NCBI GenBank assembly: GCA_963842155.1 | Contig: CAWJFP010000012.1 | Location: 124,001 to 188,000 of the forward strand | Length of the DNA: 64,000 bases | Origin: CAWJFP01 sp963842155 | Lineage (GTDB): Bacteria; Pseudomonadota; Alphaproteobacteria; JACZXZ01 | Direction of reading: 5' to 3' | Part shown: positions 9,301 through 18,254 of the stretch, piece after piece | How the letters are laid out: every line of letters begins with the position of its first letter | Numbering within the stretch: the stretch's first letter is position 1 | Position numbers and translations under genes: made by a program | The notes under the pieces: model-generated | What the model was told of the DNA's origin: nothing | Databases searched by the model: none | The model's input: the letters and a program-made list of their open reading frames with translations, nothing else

Positions 9301-10369
9301 GGCCGCGCCGGCCGCGGTGCCCCCTTCGAGCGCGCCGAGCGCAACCGCCGAAAGCGCCAACCAGGCTCAGGCGCCCGCCACGGCAGAAGCCGAGACGAAG
9401 CAGGCAGCGCTGCCTGCGCCATCCGCGCCGGCATCTTCACCCGCCAAGCCCACGGTGCCGGCGACCGTCGGCGTCCAGGAGCTCGAGGCGCTCGCGAAGA
9501 AAGGCGATCCACGCGCGCAATATGATCTCGGTACGCTCTTTGCCAAAGGCGAAGGCGTGCCCCAGGATTATCATAAATCGGCCTACTGGTTCCGCGAGGC
9601 GGCCCTGCAGGGCCTCGCGGGCGCGCAGTACAATCTCGGCGTGCTCTCCGATCAGGGACTCGGCGTCGAAAAATCGCCGTCCGAGGCCTTGCTCTGGTTC
9701 ATGAGCGCGGCCGAGCAGGCCTATCCCGCGGCCGAATATAATGTCGGCATCGCTTACGCCGACGGCAAAGGCACGAAGCAGAACTACCAGGACGCGTTGA
9801 AATGGTTCACCAAGGCGGCGGAGCACGGGTTGGGGCGCGCCGCTTATAATCTGGCCGTGCTCTACCAACTCGGTCTCGGCACCAAGACCGACCCGGTCGC
9901 GGCGTATAAATGGTACAAGATCGCCGCGCGCGACGGCGAGGACGAAGCCGGGCGGCGGATCGCCCAGCTCGATGCGACCCTGAGCCCGGCCCAGATCGCC
10001 GAGGCGACGAAGCTCTATGAAAAGGCCGCAGCCGAGCTGCCGAGCAAGCCGGTAATCCCGCAAGTCGCTTCCGCGCCGAGCGGCAGCGCGGCGCCGCCCG
10101 CGGCGACGGCCAAGGCGGAGGCGTCGAAGCCTGCGAGCCGGCCAGCGGCCAAGACGGCGGCCGCGGAGAGCCCGCAACGCAGCATGACCCTCGACATCCA
10201 GCGTGTGCTCGAGTCGCTCGGCTACGAGCCCGGGCCGATCGACGGCTCGCTGCGTCCCAAGACCGTCAAGGCCATCCGCGCCTTCCAGAAGGAAGTCGGG
10301 CTGCCGGTCGACGGCAAGGCGACACCGGAGCTCCTTACCTACATGCAGAAGCTCGTCGGCAAGTCGTAA
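6398..10369 (+). CDS. Large bitopic protein: coiled coil, ParB-type domain with HTH, TM segment, Sel1 repeats, peptidoglycan-binding domain (one or two frameshifts)
   Basis: Three successive frames (6398-6616, 6613-7734, 7676-10369) read as one protein. The last junction is a clear indel near 7672-7680, where ...TEQDLDL continues as WNENDAVRRQLAELK; the first may be an indel or an ATGA-coupled start. Domains in the 7676 frame: coiled coil (residues about 1-205); ParB region (211-375) with HGVLQPILVRE, the GERRWRAAQLAG box, ENLQRHDLSPLEEGEGY, and a ParB-type HTH (TSEEELGSVTGKSRGHISDVLRML); Pro/Glu linker; one membrane span (about 488-508, AAGAAIAILLGVISAVLLW); four Sel1 repeats (about 600-770); and a PG_binding_1 domain (836-897, GYEPGPIDGSLRPKTVKAIR). 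The periplasmic half matches PodJ, the alphaproteobacterial polarity factor; a cytoplasmic ParB/CTPase region is not part of PodJ as I know it. A role tying polar cell wall to chromosome segregation is inference. Confidence 0.8.
7003..7152 (+). repeat. Tandem 75-bp coding repeat (two copies)
   Basis: Two adjacent 75-base units (7003-7077 and 7078-7152) differ at only a few positions and encode two copies of a 25-residue acidic unit, ETTEDEERIARPQSVAEALA plus five residues. The repeat is in frame and lies in the low-complexity cytoplasmic part of the ParB/Sel1 protein. It looks like a recent tandem duplication. Confidence 0.9.
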
Positions 10370-10388
10370 AGCCGGCTCTCGCTTCCGC

Positions 10389-11303
10389 TCAATCCGCCGC
10401 AAGCCCGGCGCTCTCCGACAAAAGGCGCGTCGCGACCACCCACCAGCCGGGCCGGCTGCCCGTGATAGCGCGCGCGGCTTTCGCCGCCGCTGCTTCGTCA
10501 TCGAAAAGCCCGAAACAGGTGGCGCCGCTGCCCGACATGCGGGCGATCCGGCAGTCGGGAGTGGCCGCCAAGGAAGCCAGCACCTCGCCGATCGGCGGGC
10601 AAAGCGCGATGGCCGCCTCGGTAAGGTCGTTGCGCCGCCCCGCCAGGATATTGGCGAGCGACCCTGCGTCCGTGGGCGCTTCCGAGAAGCGGGCGGGAGC
10701 GCCGAATTCGCCGCGCCACGCCTTGAAGACAACGCTCGTCGGCAAGGCGATCCCCGGATTGACCAGCAGGAGCCCCGCTTTGGGCAAGGGCGGCGCCGGG
10801 GCAAGCCGCTCTCCCGCTCCGCCCGCGAAGGCGGCACGCCCGTAGAGGCACATCGGCACGTCGGCGCCCAGGGTGAGCGCGATACGGGCAAGCGTCTCTT
10901 CGGGCAGATCGAAATGCCAAAGCCGGTCGAGCGCCTTGAGGGCGGCGGCGGCGTCGGCGGAGCCCCCGCCGATGCCGGAGGCGGGCGGCAGGCGCTTGAT
11001 GAGCCGGATCGACGCTTCGGGCGTCGAGCCTCGGGCCTGCGCCAAGGCGCGCGCCGCGCGCAACACCAGATTGTCGGGCTCGCCCGCGAGCCGCGGGCCG
11101 AACGGCCCGTCGAGGACGAGACGCAGCGCGCCGCCTGGGGAAATCTCGAGCGTGTCGTGCAGGGCGGTGAAGGCGATCAGGCTATCGAGCAGGTGATAAC
11201 CGTCCGGCCGCCGGCCTACGACATGAAGATAGAGATTGAGCTTCGCCGGCGCCGCGACCCGGATGGTTCCGCGGGGCGCGTCATGCCCCGGCGTCGGGGT
11301 CAA
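10389..11303 (-). CDS. ispE: 4-diphosphocytidyl-2-C-methyl-D-erythritol kinase
   Basis: IspE phosphorylates CDP-methylerythritol in the MEP isoprenoid pathway. The GHMP-kinase signatures are present: PAKLNLYLHVVGRRPDGYH at the N terminus, the ATP loop PPASGIGGGSADAAAAL near residue 110, and the C-terminal RMSGSGATCFGLF. I chose the TTG at 11301-11303, giving LTPTPGHDAPRG and about 304 residues, close to family length; it overlaps the TGA of the upstream TPR gene (TTGA), which implies translational coupling. Longer upstream starts would run through the TPR gene. The order ETF-QO, TPR protein, ispE is often seen in alphaproteobacteria. Confidence 0.93.
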   Translation of the reverse strand: MTPTPGHDAPRGTIRVAAPAKLNLYLHVVGRRPDGYHLLDSLIAFTALHDTLEISPGGALRLVLDGPFGPRLAGEPDNLVLRAARALAQARGSTPEASIRLIKRLPPASGIGGGSADAAAALKALDRLWHFDLPEETLARIALTLGADVPMCLYGRAAFAGGAGERLAPAPPLPKAGLLLVNPGIALPTSVVFKAWRGEFGAPARFSEAPTDAGSLANILAGRRNDLTEAAIALCPPIGEVLASLAATPDCRIARMSGSGATCFGLFDDEAAAAKAARAITGSRPGWWVVATRLLSESAGLAAD

Positions 11304-13078
11304 GTATGCTGCTCGCCCATCTTCACGGCCTTGAGGCCGTGCTCGAGCTTCTGCCCGATCTGGATGACGAGGTCGGGCTCCGGCTTGAGCGAGAGCGCGC
11401 GCCGCCATTGGTAGCGTGCCTCCGACAAGCGGCCGACGCGCCAATAGGCGTCGCCCAGATGGTCGTTGATCACCGGATCGTCGGGCTTGAGCTCGACCGC
11501 ATGCTCGAGATTGGTGACCGCGCGGTCATAATGGCCTTGCCGGTAAAGCACCCAGCCCAGGCTGTCGACGATGTATCCGTCATTGGGCCTGAGCTGCACC
11601 GCGCGCTCGATCATGCCTTGGGCGCGATCGAAATTCTCGCCTCGGTCGACCCAGGAATAGCCGAGATAGTTCAAAACATTGGGCTGATCCGGCGAGAGCT
11701 TGAGGGCATTGAGGAAATCCTGCTCGGCGCGCGGCCATTCGTTGTTGCGCTCGAGGGCGACTCCGCGCGCGTAGAGCAGCGACCAATCGCTCGGCCTGAG
11801 CTGGCCGATGCGGGCGATGGCGCGGTCATAGGCCTTGACCGCATCGGCGAACTTGTCGGAGGCGCGCAGGAAGTCGCCTTCCGTCGCCAGCGGCTCCGGC
11901 CGATCCGGCCATGACGCGGCCAGCGTCTCGAGCACGTCGATCGCTTCCTTGATCTTGTCCTGCGCGCGCAGCACGTCGGCAACGCGGAGCTGGGCGCTGA
12001 AATAGAAGAGCGATTCCGGCGGCACGCTGCGATAGAGGGCCAGGGCCTCCTGCGGCCGGTCCGGCTCGATCATGTTGGCGAGCATCATCTTGGCGACCGT
12101 AAGATCGGGATTGACCACCAGCGCCATGCGCATGAATTGGACGGCGACCTCCGTGCCCGTGTCCTGGCGCAAAGCGCTGCCGATGTCGAAGATCGCCTCG
12201 GCAAGGCCGTCCTTGGCGCTCTGCACCATGCGGGGCAGCTTCTCCCCTGCCTTGATGCGCTTGAGGGTAATCTCGATCCGCACCGTCTCCGGGTTGTTGG
12301 CGAGGAAGCCCTCATAGAGCTTTGTCGCGAGCTCCGGGCGGCCGGTGCGGACATAGAACGACGCGAAAGGCTCGACGATGCGCAGCGAGGGCGTCTGCTC
12401 GCCCGCGATCGCCCGTTGATAGGCCGCCTCGGCCTCCGTGTTGTGGCCCACGAAATCCTGGATGAGGGCGGTGTGATAGTCTCCCAGCACGGCGAAGCCG
12501 CGCGACGTGGAGAGCAGCGCGAGCGTTTGAATCGCCGCGTCGATCTTGCCATCGCCCTCCAGCAGCCAGGCCTGAACCAGCGGATTGACGAGGGTGGCAA
12601 GGCCGGTCTGCGGCAGCTTTTCAAGGCGCCCCTCGGCCTCCTTCCAGCGCCCGGCCTTCGCGTCATCCACGATGAGCAGGAACTGCGCGATCTGGTTGTC
12701 GGGCAAGGCCTTGGCGACGCGCTCGGCAAGGGCGCGCGCCTTGTCGATCTGGCCGTCGATCAGCATCAGATGGAAGGTCTGGCGCAAGAGCTCGATATTG
12801 CCCGGATCATGGTCGAGCGCCTCGGCCATGAGGCGGGCGGCGGTGTCGCTGTCGCCGTCCTCCTGCGCCTGACGCGCGGCCAGATAGTCGCCCGAAGCGG
12901 AGCTGAAGGCGGTCGCGCCGGCCCCGCTCTCGCCGTTGCCGCTTGCATTGCTGACTTCAGCGACGCGCGGCGCATTTTGCTGCGTGCCGCCCGGACATGC
13001 CGCGAGGAGGAGAACGGCGAGCGCCCCTGCCGTAGCTTTGAGGGTGCGCTTTGCCGCCAGTCTGAGATATGAGTGCAA
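11300..13078 (-). CDS. TPR-repeat lipoprotein
   Basis: This 592-residue protein begins with a lipoprotein signal peptide ending in the lipobox LLAAC, so it should be a lipid-anchored protein of the cell envelope. The remainder is a long array of TPR-like helical pairs; the best conserved lie in the last third (AEQDFLNALKLSPDQPNVLNYLG, AVQLRPNDGYIVDSLGWVLY, LEHAVELKPDDPVINDHLGD). TPR arrays bind partner proteins, and no enzymatic motif is seen. It sits between ETF-QO (128 bases upstream) and ispE (overlapping stop and start), a conserved neighbourhood whose meaning is not known to me. Annotation beyond scaffold or assembly factor would be guesswork. Confidence 0.85.
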   Translation of the reverse strand: MHSYLRLAAKRTLKATAGALAVLLLAACPGGTQQNAPRVAEVSNASGNGESGAGATAFSSASGDYLAARQAQEDGDSDTAARLMAEALDHDPGNIELLRQTFHLMLIDGQIDKARALAERVAKALPDNQIAQFLLIVDDAKAGRWKEAEGRLEKLPQTGLATLVNPLVQAWLLEGDGKIDAAIQTLALLSTSRGFAVLGDYHTALIQDFVGHNTEAEAAYQRAIAGEQTPSLRIVEPFASFYVRTGRPELATKLYEGFLANNPETVRIEITLKRIKAGEKLPRMVQSAKDGLAEAIFDIGSALRQDTGTEVAVQFMRMALVVNPDLTVAKMMLANMIEPDRPQEALALYRSVPPESLFYFSAQLRVADVLRAQDKIKEAIDVLETLAASWPDRPEPLATEGDFLRASDKFADAVKAYDRAIARIGQLRPSDWSLLYARGVALERNNEWPRAEQDFLNALKLSPDQPNVLNYLGYSWVDRGENFDRAQGMIERAVQLRPNDGYIVDSLGWVLYRQGHYDRAVTNLEHAVELKPDDPVINDHLGDAYWRVGRLSEARYQWRRALSLKPEPDLVIQIGQKLEHGLKAVKMGEQHT

Positions 13079-13206
13079 CGAATTCCTCCGCGCCGGATCG
13101 TCCGAAGATCAATCGGATTTGCTGTGTCATGTCGTCCCAATGCCCGTGGGCCAGCTGATTGTACCCCAACCCCGGCCGGGGCGCGAGCGCGGCGGGCAGG
13201 CCGCGT

Positions 13207-14841
13207 TCACATGTTCGGATAGTTCGGTCCGCCACCGCCTTCCGGCGTGACCCAGTCGATGTTCTGCGTCGGATCCTTGATGTCGCAGGTTTTGCAGTGC
13301 ACGCAATTCTGCGCGTTGATCTGCAAGGCCGGCTGGCCTCCGGCGCCAGGCACGATCTCGTAAACGCCTGCCGGGCAATAGCGTTGTTCCGGCGCGTCGT
13401 AAAGCTTCAGATTCACCTCGATCGCCACCGCGGGGTTCTTGAGCTTGAGATGCGGGGGCTGGTTTTCTTCGTGGTTGGTGTTCGAGATGAAGACGGAGCT
13501 CAGCCGGTCGAAGGTGATTTTGCCGTCCGGCTTGGGATAGTCGATCCTGCTGCATTCCGCCGCCTTCTTGAGGCTCGTATTGTCCGCGTGGTTATGAAAG
13601 GTCCAGGGTGCGCGCCCGCGGAAGAGGTAGGTGTCGAGCGCCGAATAGACGAGGCCCGCCCAAAGGCCGCGGCGAAAGGCGGGCCGCAGATTGCGGACGG
13701 CCTTCAGCTCGTCCCAAAGCCAGCTTGCCTCGAGCTTCGCGCGGTACGAGGAGGCCTCGCCTCGCCCGTCCTCTCGCCCGAGCATCTCGAATACGGCCTC
13801 CGCCGCGAGCATGGCCGATTTCATCGCCCCGTGCGTCCCCTTGATCTTGGGCACGTTCATGAAGCCGGCGCAGCAACCGATCAGCGCGCCGCCCGGAAAA
13901 GTGAGCTTGGGGATGGACTGGAAGCCACCCTCGTTCAAGGCCCTGGCGCCGTAGCAGATACGCCGCCCGCCCTCGAAGGTCGGACGAATCGCCGGATGGG
14001 TCTTGAAGCGCTGGAATTCCTCGAAGGGATTGAGGAAGGGATTCTCGTAGTCCAGTCCGACGACGAAGCCGACCGCGACCTGATTGTTCTCGAGATGATA
14101 GAGGAAGGACCCGCCGTAGGTGCGGCGGTCGAGCGGCCAGCCGACCGTATGGGTCACGCTGCCGCGGCGATGGCGCGCGGGATCGACCTCCCACAGCTCC
14201 TTGAGGCCGATGCCGAAGGTCTGGGGATCGACGCCGTTGCGCAGCTGAAAGCGCTCGAAGAGCGTCTTGGTGAGAGAGCCGCGGCAGCCCTCGGCGAACA
14301 AGGTCTGCCTGGCCGTCAGCTCCACGCCCGGCTGATAATGCTCGGTCGGCTTGCCGTCCTTGCCGATTCCCATGTCGCCGGTGGCGATCCCGCGCACGCG
14401 GCCCCGCTCGTCGTAAAGCACCTCGGCCGCGGCGAAGCCGGCAAAGATCTCGACCCCCATCGCCTCGGCCTCGCGGGCGAGCCAGCGGCAGACATTGCCC
14501 AGGCTGACTATATAGTTGCCGTGGTTGCGCATGGGGGGCGGGATGATCGGCGAGCGGAAGGCCTTGCTCTCGGTCAGAAAGAGGAGCTGATCGTCGCTCG
14601 CCGGCGTGAGGAGAGGCGCTTCGCGGGCCCGCCAATCGGGCAGCAGCTCCTCCAGCGCACGCGGCTCGAGCACCGCGCCGGAGAGGATATGGGCGCCGAC
14701 CTCGGAGCCCTTCTCCACGACACAAACGCTGGTTTCGCGATTCTCCCGTTGGGCGAGCTGCTTGAGCCTGATCGCCGCCGAGAGCCCGGCCGGCCCGGCG
14801 CCCACGATCACCACGTCAAACTCCATGACGTCCCGCGCCAT
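13207..14841 (-). CDS. Electron transfer flavoprotein-ubiquinone oxidoreductase
   Basis: ETF-QO passes electrons from ETF, reduced by acyl-CoA and other dehydrogenases, to ubiquinone at the inner membrane. The FAD-binding motif is VVIVGAGPAGLSAAIRL near residue 11. The ubiquinone region includes NVCRWLAREAEAMGVEIF. The C-terminal 4Fe-4S ferredoxin-like segment is CPAGVYE followed by NCVHCKTCDIKDP. The length of 544 is typical. The start is MARDVMEFD at 14841; the internal Met six residues in is a possible alternative. The Atu operon and the enoyl-CoA hydratases elsewhere in the window would feed this protein through ETF. Confidence 0.96.
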   Translation of the reverse strand: MARDVMEFDVVIVGAGPAGLSAAIRLKQLAQRENRETSVCVVEKGSEVGAHILSGAVLEPRALEELLPDWRAREAPLLTPASDDQLLFLTESKAFRSPIIPPPMRNHGNYIVSLGNVCRWLAREAEAMGVEIFAGFAAAEVLYDERGRVRGIATGDMGIGKDGKPTEHYQPGVELTARQTLFAEGCRGSLTKTLFERFQLRNGVDPQTFGIGLKELWEVDPARHRRGSVTHTVGWPLDRRTYGGSFLYHLENNQVAVGFVVGLDYENPFLNPFEEFQRFKTHPAIRPTFEGGRRICYGARALNEGGFQSIPKLTFPGGALIGCCAGFMNVPKIKGTHGAMKSAMLAAEAVFEMLGREDGRGEASSYRAKLEASWLWDELKAVRNLRPAFRRGLWAGLVYSALDTYLFRGRAPWTFHNHADNTSLKKAAECSRIDYPKPDGKITFDRLSSVFISNTNHEENQPPHLKLKNPAVAIEVNLKLYDAPEQRYCPAGVYEIVPGAGGQPALQINAQNCVHCKTCDIKDPTQNIDWVTPEGGGGPNYPNM

Positions 14842-14908
14842 ACCGCCTCGCTCCGCGATCGCCGAAGAAGACCGACACGGAAGATAGCCTGGCTGGTAAT
14901 ATTACGCC

Positions 14909-15772
14909 ATGCGGGAGGACGAGGATAAGGCGAGGCGCGCGGCCGATCTGGCCTGGCTGGTCCAGGCGGGCGCGGACGAGGCGATCGAGGCGTCGCCGCA
15001 GAACCGCTATCGGGAGGCGGCGCGGCCGGAGAGCGCGGCCCCCGTCCGGACACCGGCCGCTGCGCCGACGCAGGCTGCGATGCCGCCGCCGGCTGCGCGG
15101 TCGCGGCCGATCTCCACCGCCCGGCCGCCATCGCCCCCGCCTCGCCTCGAGGGCGCCGCCGAGGCCAGCCGCGCCGCGCGCGAGCTTGCCGCCGCCGCCC
15201 ACAGCCTCAAGGATCTCGAGGAGGCGTTGCAGGGCTTCGACGGCTGCCCCCTAAAGGAGACGGCGACCAACCTCGTCTTCGGCGACGGCAATCCGGAATC
15301 CCGCGTGATGCTGGTGGGCGAGGCGCCCGGCGCCGACGAGGACAGGCAGGGCAAGCCCTTCGTCGGGGTCAGCGGCCAGCTCCTCGATCGTATGATGGGC
15401 TGGATCGGCCTCGACCGCGCGACAGGCTTTTATATCACCAACATCCTCTATTGGCGCCCGCCGGGGAATCGGCAGCCGACGGCCGCCGAGGTGGCCGCCT
15501 GCCTCCCCTTCATCGAGCGCCATATCGAGCTGGTCGACCCCGAGATCCTCGTTCTGGTGGGTGGCTCATCGGCCAAGACGCTGTTGGGCCGCAACGAGGG
15601 AATCCTCCGTCTCCGCGGCCAATGGTTCCAATATCAGAGCCCGGGGATGGCCCGGCCCATTCCGGCCCTGGCAACGCTTCATCCGGCCTATCTACTCCGT
15701 TCGCCAGCGCAAAAAGCCGAAGCCTGGCGGGACTTGCTGGCGCTGGCTCAGAAGCTTCGGGAACTGGTATAA
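14909..15772 (+). CDS. Uracil-DNA glycosylase, family 4-like
   Basis: The protein removes uracil from DNA in base-excision repair. Motif A is LVGEAPGADEDRQGKPFVG, and the C-terminal region TLHPAYLLRSP carries the HPxxL-type motif. An about 95-residue Ala/Pro-rich N-terminal extension precedes the domain. Classical family 4 enzymes hold a 4Fe-4S cluster with four Cys; here only GCPLKETATN and AACLPFI keep one each. The segment that is normally K-C-RPPGNR reads YWRPPGNR, so two ligands seem absent, as I recall for alphaproteobacterial homologues. It is transcribed away from ETF-QO. Confidence 0.88.
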   Translation: MREDEDKARRAADLAWLVQAGADEAIEASPQNRYREAARPESAAPVRTPAAAPTQAAMPPPAARSRPISTARPPSPPPRLEGAAEASRAARELAAAAHSLKDLEEALQGFDGCPLKETATNLVFGDGNPESRVMLVGEAPGADEDRQGKPFVGVSGQLLDRMMGWIGLDRATGFYITNILYWRPPGNRQPTAAEVAACLPFIERHIELVDPEILVLVGGSSAKTLLGRNEGILRLRGQWFQYQSPGMARPIPALATLHPAYLLRSPAQKAEAWRDLLALAQKLRELV

Positions 15773-15795
15773 CCACCTGCTATAGTGGGTAGATT

Positions 15796-15831
15796 CCGTT
15801 TATCCACAAACGGTGGAGGCAGCCGGCTGCC
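15796..15831. promoter_or_regulatory. Consensus DnaA box inside an inverted repeat, with an adjacent palindrome
   Basis: TTATCCACA at 15800-15808 matches the DnaA-box consensus exactly and occupies the loop and inner arms of CCGTTT-ATCCAC-AAACGG (15796-15813). A perfect 14-base palindrome GGCAGCCGGCTGCC follows at 15818-15831. The pair lies between the UDG stop and the transglycosylase start. It could act as a terminator hairpin or a DnaA-responsive site; nothing else here suggests an origin. Confidence 0.4.
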
Positions 15832-15875
15832 GTTGTCGCTTGCCTTGACGGGCCTAATCGGGTATTAAGCGGCCC

Positions 15876-17709
15876 GTGAAGCCTGGACAACGAAGACGCC
15901 AGCGCCACCCCAAAAGAGTTCTACAGCCGTTCAGGGGGATTGCGCTCGTACTTATCGCCGGACTGGCCCTAGCGCGCCCCGCAACGGTGGTCGCGGCCTC
16001 GGAGGATGTCGAGACCGCGGCGCTTGTTCCCGGATTGTTCGATCCGCATGTCGAGACGGCCATGCCGCGGCCGCTCACAATCGACGATGCCGCTCGCTAC
16101 CGGCGCATCTTCAGCCTGCAAAACGAGGAACGCTGGATCGTGGCGGATCGGGAGATCTCCCGGTTGCAAAGCCGCCTTCTGCTCGGCCATGTGCTTGCCC
16201 AGCGCTATCTGGCGCCCGGCTACCATGCCAAATATTTCGAGATTTTCCAGTGGCTGGACGGCTATGCGGATCTGCCCGAGGCGCCCGAGATTTACGCCAT
16301 CGCCGTGAAGCGCATGATGCGGGGGTCCGTCCCGCCGCACCGGCCGGAAGGAACGGTCTTCAGCGTCGCGACCGGCGCGGTCGAGGATAGCGGGCCCACC
16401 GCGCGGCATTCGACGAGCACGGTCAGCCATGTGCTCGATGCGCGGATTTCCAACGACGACTTCATCGGCGCCGCCGCGATGCTGCGCAGTCGGGACGCCG
16501 AGCGCGGGCTGAGCGGCGAGGAATTCGACGATTACCGCGCCGAGATCGTCGGCGGCCTCTATATGCAGCAGCATGACCATGAAGGCGCCGAATTGAGCGA
16601 ATTCGGCGTCGGTCGCGACAAGCCGGAAAGGCCGCTCGCCGCCTGGGCCTCCGGCCTCTCCGACTTCCGCTTCAAGCATTACCCCGAGGCGGCGGCTCGC
16701 TTCGAGATCGTCGCGCAGTCGCCGCAGGTGGATAGCTGGACGCGGGCGGCCGGGGCCTATTGGGCCGCGCGCAGCCATCTGCTGGCGCGCGAGCCCGAGC
16801 AGTTCACGCGCTGGCTCGCGATCGCCGCCAAATACCCCTATAGCTTCTACGGCATTCTCGCCCGCCGCCTGGCGGCCCTGCCGCTCGGCTTCAACTGGAC
16901 GGAGCCCGGTTTCACGGTCGAGGATGTCCATCAGGTCACCAGCCTGCCGGGCGGCCTTCGAGCCCTAGCACTCGTGCAAATCGGCCAGGACGCGCTCGCC
17001 GAGCAGGAGCTGCGCCGCGTCAATCCCGCTTCGGCAAGCACCGCGCATGCGCTGATCTCGGTGGCCGAGCGGGCGGACATGCCGGCCCTTTCCATGCAAC
17101 TCGCCGAGCAAGTGGTCGATCCCCAGGGGCGGCACTATGACATCGCGCTCTACCCCGCGCCCTCCTGGCAGCCCAGGGGCGGCTATCGTGTCGATCGCGC
17201 GCTCGTGCTTGCCCTGATTCGCCAGGAATTCGAAATTCCTGCCCACGGCGACGAGCCGCGCGGGCGCTCGCGGTCTGATGCAGGTCATGCCGGCGACGGC
17301 CCGCTCCATGGGCGCCGGCGGCTCTGCCGGCGGGCTGCGCCAGGATCTGTCCGATCCGCTGCTCAACATAACGATCGGCCAGAGCTACCTCTCGCATCTC
17401 ATGTCCACCGACAATGTAGGCGGCAATCTGTTTCTGCTCGCCGCCTCCTATAACGGCGGGCCCGGCAACGTTGCCCGTTGGCGGCGCGAGTTGGGCGCCA
17501 ACGACGATCCGTTGATGTTCATCGAGTGCATTCCCACCCGCGAGACGCGCCTCTTCGTCGAGCATGTGCTGGCGAACTATTGGATCTACGCGGACGAGCT
17601 GGGCTACGGCTCCGCCTCGCTCGACGCCGTGGCGGAGGGCAAATGGCCGGTCTATCATCCCTCCGACGGCTTCATCGCCCCGGCGGCGGCGCGTTATGGC
17701 AGGAATTGA
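15876..17709 (+). CDS. Soluble lytic murein transglycosylase (frameshift at the catalytic Glu codon)
   Basis: A signal peptide (GIALVLIAGLALARPATVVAA) precedes the superhelical alpha domain (about residues 40-440) and a C-terminal SLT domain. The first frame reads ALVLALIRQE and then breaks; the second frame continues KFLPTATSRAGARGLMQVMPATA, then AASYNGGPGNVARW, and ends GFIAPAAARYGRN. Removing one T from GAATTCG at 17227-17233 restores RQESKFLPTA, the usual RQES catalytic motif whose Glu is the active residue. The reconstructed length of about 611 suits periplasmic Slt enzymes, which cleave peptidoglycan to 1,6-anhydro products. The GTG at 15876 is the start. Its stop overlaps moaB by 14 bases. 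Confidence 0.85.
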
Positions 17710-18241
17710 CGAAAGCAGGCCCTTCCTTCCGGTCAACATCGCGATCCTGACCGTCTCGGACACGCGCGATCTCGCCAGCGACAAGTCGGGCGCAGTGCTG
17801 GTCGAGCGGCTGGAGGCGGCGGGCCATAAATGCGCCGCGCGCGGCGTCGTGAAGGACGATGTCGCGGCGATCGCCGCGCGCCTGCGGGAGTGGGTCGCCG
17901 ACCCGCGCATCGACGTGGTCATCGCCACGGGCGGCACGGGGGTCACCGGCCGCGACGTCACGCCCGAGGCCTTCGCCGCCGTCTACGAGAAGGAAATCCC
18001 CGGCTTCGGCGAGCTCTTCCGCATGATCTCCTACGAGAAGGTCAGGACCTCGACGATGCAGTCGCGCGCGACGGGCGGGGTGGCGGGCGGCACCTATCTC
18101 TTCGCGCTGCCGGGATCGCCCGGCGCCTGCCGCGACGGCTGGGACGAGATCCTGCGCTGGCAGCTCGATTCGCGCTACCGCCCCTGCAATCTGGTCGAGC
18201 TGATGCCGCGGCTCCAGGAGCATATCAAGCGCGCGAGCTGA
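17696..18241 (+). CDS. moaB: Molybdenum cofactor biosynthesis protein B
   Basis: This 181-residue protein matches MoaB/MogA: AILTVSDTRDLASDKSG at the N terminus, the molybdopterin-binding motif VIATGGTGVTGRDVTPEAF, and FALPGSPGACRDGWDEIL. MoaB/MogA proteins adenylylate molybdopterin before molybdenum insertion. The ATG at 17696 (MAGIDESRPF) lies just before the transglycosylase stop, so translation is probably coupled. The frame upstream of that ATG is antisense-like junk and is excluded. A molybdenum hydroxylase subunit is encoded 10 kb away (28446), a possible user of the cofactor. Confidence 0.93.
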   Translation: MAGIDESRPFLPVNIAILTVSDTRDLASDKSGAVLVERLEAAGHKCAARGVVKDDVAAIAARLREWVADPRIDVVIATGGTGVTGRDVTPEAFAAVYEKEIPGFGELFRMISYEKVRTSTMQSRATGGVAGGTYLFALPGSPGACRDGWDEILRWQLDSRYRPCNLVELMPRLQEHIKRAS

Positions 18242-18254
18242 GCCTCGAAAGCCC

